DNA from: Parvularcula sp039198765
GTDB lineage: Bacteria > Pseudomonadota > Alphaproteobacteria > Caulobacterales > Parvularculaceae
Reading direction: 5' to 3'
Length of the DNA stretch: 9,077 bases
Assembly: GCA_039198765.1 (NCBI GenBank)
Contig: JBCCTF010000147.1
Location: forward strand, 1-9,077
Part shown: positions 6,267 to 9,077 of the stretch, in pieces
Layout: every line of letters starts with the position of its first letter
Position numbering within the stretch: position 1 is the stretch's first letter
Position numbers and translations under genes: made by a program
The notes under the pieces: model-generated
Told to the model about the DNA's origin: nothing
The model's database searches: none
The model's input: only the letters and a program-made list of their open reading frames with translations

Positions 6267-7067
6267 GTGACCAACATGCCATCTGACATCAATGCCTCGA
6301 ACGACACCCGACCATGGGACAAACAGTTCACCCAAGTCGGTCCGGAGCCGTGGTCTGCAGGCTACGGGATCCTCTTCCTCTCTGCAGTGATGTGGGTCTG
6401 GTACGCCTCGCTCATCTGGCGCTTTACGACCGGAGATGAAACCGAAGCCGCAACCATATGGCTGGCCGCACTTGCAGGATGGCTTGGACTTCAGACTTGG
6501 TTCTCGCGAAAGCACCTACCGGAACGCTATAGCGGCTTTTTTTCGACGATCTTACAAGCAGTGGTTCCAACTGTTCTCACGGTGGCTCTGGTCTTCGCCG
6601 TTCCGGATTTGAAGTCGGCCTCCGCATCCATCGTTTCGGATGTCGGGATTCTGGAACTAGTTGCCGTTCACATTCTGCGCCTGGCGGCTTGGGGCACTAT
6701 CGCGAAATACATGGAAGGTCAGCTGCCTAAGTACTTCTTCCAGTACGCCAGTCTCCCTGATTTTGGCTTTGCCATCTTTGCAGTGATCGTTACTGGATGG
6801 CTGTTAGTGACCGATAGCACATTCCCGGACGCTTTTCTGCTTTTCTACAGCTTCATCGGCGCGGCGGCCTTTCTCGGCGCAGCGACCACCATGTATTTCG
6901 GGGTTCCAGGATCCGCATTGAGTTGGCGCTGGCAGCACGCCGAGAGTGGCAAGGAAGCACCGACATTTCTGCCTTTCCGCTGGCCAATGAACCTCGCACC
7001 CTCTTTCTGCGGTCCGGTCTTCTGGCTCGCTCACGGGCTTCTGATCGCGAAAGTCTGGATCCCCTAA
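6267..7067 (+). CDS. Uncharacterised multi-pass membrane protein
   Basis: I do not recognise this protein. It has 266 aa from GTG 6267, or 263 from ATG 6276. Neither start has a good ribosome site, but the ATG is the simpler choice. A polar N-terminus of about 30 residues precedes seven hydrophobic segments at about 31-50, 62-79, 94-113, 126-145, 166-183, 188-211 and 246-263. The loops contain many aromatic residues (WVWYASLIW near 43-51, FLPFRWPMN near 234-242). No catalytic motif, metal site or transporter signature is evident. It follows the MFS gene closely and is followed by a secreted DUF1330 protein, so it probably belongs to the same operon and may act at the membrane on the same compound or stress. 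Function cannot be assigned. Confidence 0.82.
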   Translation: MTNMPSDINASNDTRPWDKQFTQVGPEPWSAGYGILFLSAVMWVWYASLIWRFTTGDETEAATIWLAALAGWLGLQTWFSRKHLPERYSGFFSTILQAVVPTVLTVALVFAVPDLKSASASIVSDVGILELVAVHILRLAAWGTIAKYMEGQLPKYFFQYASLPDFGFAIFAVIVTGWLLVTDSTFPDAFLLFYSFIGAAAFLGAATTMYFGVPGSALSWRWQHAESGKEAPTFLPFRWPMNLAPSFCGPVFWLAHGLLIAKVWIP

Positions 7068-7144
7068 CCGTCAACCAAACGCCACCGGACTGGTGCAGGC
7101 CGGTCGGTCTCAACCCCTCCAGACAAGGAAAGGAACTATATCCA

Positions 7145-7537
7145 ATGAAACTCAAACAACTCGCCGTGGCGGCAGCGCTGTTCGTTGGAGCAGCGATCCC
7201 AGCTCACGCTCAGGACCAAGACGGTCCGATCTATTTGCTGGCAAACCTAAGTGTTGAGAATCTGGAAACGTACCTCAACGACTACGGTTTTCCGGTTACA
7301 CCGATGCTCCTCGCTGCAGGCGCCGAAATCCTTGTAGCAACACCTCAAGTGGAAACACTCGAGGGAGACTATACGCCAAACTGGAGTGTTGTCGTTCGGT
7401 TTCCGAGTCAGGAAGCTGCAATGGGCTGGTACAATTCCGAGGAGTATCAGGCCATGATTCCGGTGCGGCAAGGCATGACCAATGTCGAGGAATCGACAAT
7501 GGTACTAGCCCCGCAATTCGTCATGCCAAGCGAGTGA
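7145..7537 (+). CDS. DUF1330-like protein with signal peptide, predicted periplasmic
   Basis: A 130-aa protein. Residues 1-22 form a clear Sec signal peptide: MKLKQ, a hydrophobic core AVAAALFVGAAIP, and an AHA cleavage site before QDQD. The mature part matches the DUF1330 ferredoxin-like fold: IYLLANLSVENLETYLNDYG (29-48), a Gly-containing turn near 59, VETLEGDYTP (69-78), VVVRFPSQEAAMGWYNSEEYQ (82-102), then a basic Arg and a final strand. Most DUF1330 proteins are about 95 aa and cytosolic, so export is unusual. The fold resembles dimeric barrel monooxygenase-like and Dabb proteins, but no enzyme activity can be claimed. The ATG at 7145 is chosen for the signal peptide and the AAAGGAA ribosome site ending about 9 bases upstream. 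It is the last gene of the cassette and is followed 6 bases later by a strong hairpin. Confidence 0.83.
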   Translation: MKLKQLAVAAALFVGAAIPAHAQDQDGPIYLLANLSVENLETYLNDYGFPVTPMLLAAGAEILVATPQVETLEGDYTPNWSVVVRFPSQEAAMGWYNSEEYQAMIPVRQGMTNVEESTMVLAPQFVMPSE

Positions 7538-7543
7538 CTGAAA

Positions 7544-7570
7544 GTGGGCGGTCAGACAACGGCCGCCCAC
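7544..7570 (+). terminator. GC-rich hairpin, candidate terminator of the cassette operon
   Basis: GTGGGCGGTC (7544-7553) pairs with GGCCGCCCAC (7561-7570): ten pairs, one of them G-U, around a 7-base loop. It starts 6 bases after the stop of the DUF1330 gene. The downstream sequence GTTCATT is only moderately T-rich, so termination without Rho is plausible but not certain. It would keep cassette transcripts from running into trbB. Confidence 0.55.
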
Positions 7571-7799
7571 GTTCATTGCATTCGTGTATGCCTTTAGGGC
7601 GCTTCAAAGCCTCGTGTCAGGACATGGCCGATAGACCTGCTGTCTGTTTGACTGGCCTTTTTGCGATGAACCTTGCGCTACATCCCTACACGAAGCTCCT
7701 GTCTTTCTGCGACCCAGCACTACTACGCCGTCAAGCCTGTTGCCGATGATCGATTAACGGTCTTCTTGATCGACCCCGTAACCAGATGCGGGGCCGCGA
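7571..7799. other. Non-coding stretch between the cassette and trbB
   Basis: These 229 bases hold no gene I can support. A weaker stem-loop is visible: ATAGAC (7631-7636) pairs with GTCTGT (7642-7647), enclosed by GGCC (7626-7629) and GGCC (7654-7657) and followed by five T (7658-7662). It could be a second terminator. Just before trbB, CCCCG (7774-7778) can pair with CGGGG (7789-7793), which covers part of the only ribosome-site-like sequence (GCGGGG, 7788-7793). TGATCGA occurs twice, 20 bases apart (7747-7753 and 7767-7773). A promoter for trbB should lie here if the cassette is terminated upstream, but I could not identify a convincing -35/-10 pair. Confidence 0.4.
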
Positions 7800-7803
7800 A
7801 TGA
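7794..7803. repeat. Right copy of the 10-base direct repeat flanking the cassette
   Basis: CCGCGAATGA overlaps the trbB start codon (ATG 7800-7802). It is identical to the end of copG at 1733-1742. The offset between the copies is 6,061 bases. No terminal inverted repeats are visible just inside the two copies, so a classical transposon is not indicated. Confidence 0.5.
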
Positions 7804-8783
7804 CCGTCCACACTCTCAAAACAGCAGCGATCGAGCGCGGTTCCCGCATGCTCCGCACCGCGCTTGGCACTGATATTGCGGCCCGGCTCGACGAAGACGC
7901 CGTCGTCGAAGTGATGCTCAATCCGTGCGGTCGCCTCTGGGTTGACCGGCTCGGCGAAGGCCTCTGCGATACCGGCGCCACGCTTACCGCCCACGATGGC
8001 GAGCGGATTGTCCGCCTGGTCGCCCATCATGTCGGCGCCGAAGTGCATGCGAACGCACCGCGTGTTTCGGCCGAGCTGCCTGGAACCGGCGAACGCTTCG
8101 AGGGACTTCTTCCGCCCGTCGTTGCCGCGCCCACGTTCGCCATCCGCAAACCCGCCGTCGCAGTCTTCACCCTAAACGATTATGTCCGCGCCGGGATCAT
8201 GGATGAGGTCGCAGCCGACGCGCTTCGCGAAGCCGTCGCGTCCCGCGCCAACATCCTCGTCGCCGGCGGCACATCCACGGGCAAGACGACGCTCACCAAT
8301 GCGCTGCTGGCCGAAGTCGCAAAGACCTCCGACCGGGTGGTCTTGATCGAAGATACCCGTGAGTTGCAATGCACGACGCCTAATCTGGTGGCGCTGCGCA
8401 CCAAAGACGGCGTCGCGACGCTTTCAGACCTTGTCCGCTCCTCGCTCCGTCTGCGCCCAGACCGCATTCCCATCGGTGAGGTGCGCGGGTCCGAAGCCCT
8501 CGATCTCTTGAAAGCCTGGGGCACCGGCCATCCCGGCGGGATCGGTACGATCCACGCAGGCTCGGCCATCGGCGCGCTGCGCCGCCTCGAACAGCTGATC
8601 CAGGAAGCCGTCGTCACCGTCCCCCGGGCGCTCATCGCGGAGACCATCGACGTGCTCGCCGTCCTGCAAGGCCGCGGCAGCGATCGCCGCCTCGCTGACC
8701 TCGCGCGCGTAGCGGGCCTGACCGCCGAGGGCGATTATGCGCTCCAATCCCTACTCACCAACCCGAAAGGAACCGCCCCATGA
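7800..8783 (+). CDS. trbB: Conjugal transfer ATPase TrbB (VirB11-type secretion ATPase)
   Basis: A 327-aa cytosolic hexameric ATPase of the VirB11/TrbB family that powers pilus assembly and substrate transfer in the mating-pair apparatus. The Walker A is GGTSTGKT (156-163), the Asp box IEDTREL (183-189), the Walker B region LRLRPDRIPIGEVRG (216-230), and the His box TGHPGGIGTIHAGS (242-255). Length and motif spacing are normal, and no key residue is missing. The N-terminal domain (about 1-120) has the usual RLDEDAVVEVMLNPCGRLWVDR form. The ATG at 7800 has only a weak GC-rich ribosome site (GCGGGG, 7788-7793), which fits a gene that was once translationally coupled to copG upstream. It overlaps trbC by ATGA (8780-8783). 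GC content is clearly higher than in the cassette. Confidence 0.96.
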   Translation: MTVHTLKTAAIERGSRMLRTALGTDIAARLDEDAVVEVMLNPCGRLWVDRLGEGLCDTGATLTAHDGERIVRLVAHHVGAEVHANAPRVSAELPGTGERFEGLLPPVVAAPTFAIRKPAVAVFTLNDYVRAGIMDEVAADALREAVASRANILVAGGTSTGKTTLTNALLAEVAKTSDRVVLIEDTRELQCTTPNLVALRTKDGVATLSDLVRSSLRLRPDRIPIGEVRGSEALDLLKAWGTGHPGGIGTIHAGSAIGALRRLEQLIQEAVVTVPRALIAETIDVLAVLQGRGSDRRLADLARVAGLTAEGDYALQSLLTNPKGTAP

Positions 8784-9077
8784 CCACCCGACTCAATCTT
8801 CTTTATCCGCGCTGGCCGATCTATGTCATCGCAGCCGCCATCGGCTTCCTGCTCGCTGCCGGACAGGCTGAAGCGGCGGGCTCCGGCATGCCCTGGGAAG
8901 CGCCGCTCCAGGCGATCCTGGAATCGATCGAAGGGCCGGTCGCCAAGATCGTCGCGGTCATTATCATAATCATCACCGGACTGACGCTTGCGTTCGGCGA
9001 CACCTCCGGTGGCGCGCGCCGGCTCGTGCAGATCGTCTTCGGCCTGTCGATCGCCTTCGCCGCATCGAGCTTTTTCC
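8780..9077 (+). CDS. trbC: Conjugal transfer prepilin TrbC (VirB2-like), N-terminal part, 3' end outside the window
   Basis: The first 99 residues of the mating-pilus subunit precursor. A basic N-terminus and a hydrophobic segment (about 13-27) lead to an Ala-rich cleavage region (GQAEAAGSG, 28-36). A mature part with two membrane segments follows: about 55-71 (containing a run of isoleucines) and about 82 to the window edge. MPWEAPLQAILESIEGPVAK (37-56) between signal and first helix is typical of TrbC. In related systems the pilin is trimmed and cyclised before assembly; that is family knowledge. The ATG overlaps the trbB stop, with a good ribosome site (AAAGGAA) about 7 bases upstream. The frame is open to the last base. 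Confidence 0.93.
   Translation, partial: MTTRLNLLYPRWPIYVIAAAIGFLLAAGQAEAAGSGMPWEAPLQAILESIEGPVAKIVAVIIIIITGLTLAFGDTSGGARRLVQIVFGLSIAFAASSFF

Noticed and set aside
7534..7749. 71-codon open frame after the DUF1330 gene
   Set aside because: It runs through the GC-rich hairpin, has no ribosome site of its own and shows no domain.
1743..7799. Cassette as a classical transposon, integron or phage-like unit
   Set aside because: I found no transposase, integrase, attC-like sites or terminal inverted repeats, only the 10-base direct repeat.
8180..8647. 155-codon open frame on the - strand inside trbB
   Set aside because: It is a Ser/Arg/Ala-rich mirror of the conserved TrbB ATPase core with no independent support.
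1..9077. tRNA or rRNA genes and CRISPR arrays
   Set aside because: No cloverleaf-like, rRNA-like or regularly spaced repeat sequence was seen on either strand.

Overview
The window is a piece of a conjugative element (an ICE or conjugative plasmid) from a GC-rich alphaproteobacterium; Rhizobiales or sphingomonad-like hosts fit best, but the sequence alone does not fix the genus. Both ends carry the transfer backbone. On the left is the C-terminal two thirds of the coupling protein TraG (VirD4 type), followed after 3 bases by a CopG-type ribbon-helix-helix protein. On the right are trbB (type IV secretion ATPase) and the start of trbC (prepilin), joined by an ATGA overlap. The order traG-copG-trbB-trbC is typical of the trb-type conjugation modules of alpha- and betaproteobacterial ICEs and plasmids. 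All genes are on the + strand.

Between copG and trbB lies about 6.06 kb (roughly 1743-7799) of accessory DNA, visibly less GC-rich than the backbone. It encodes, in order, a TetR/AcrR repressor, an NmrA-like NAD(P)-binding reductase, an SRPBCC (Bet v1-like) small protein, an alpha/beta hydrolase, a Bcr/CflA-type MFS exporter, an unrecognised 7-helix membrane protein and a secreted DUF1330 protein. A GC-rich hairpin follows the last gene. The SRPBCC, hydrolase and MFS genes overlap one another and must be co-expressed. The whole set looks like an inducible detoxification, modification and export cassette for an unknown small molecule. No transposase, integrase or recombinase gene is visible.

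The clearest regulatory signal is a pair of matching 18-base inverted repeats. One lies in front of tetR, exactly between a plausible -35 and -10. The other lies in the 61-base gap in front of the NmrA-like gene. They share the arms AGAGAAC and GTTYTCT and an 11-base identical run, and are strong candidates for operators of the TetR protein. The tetR promoter so defined would start transcription at or next to the ATG, so tetR may be translated from a leaderless mRNA.

A second structural observation is a 10-base direct repeat (CCGCGAATGA). It covers the stop codon of copG and, 6,061 bases later, the start codon of trbB. This suggests copG and trbB once overlapped by ATGA and were separated when the cassette arrived.
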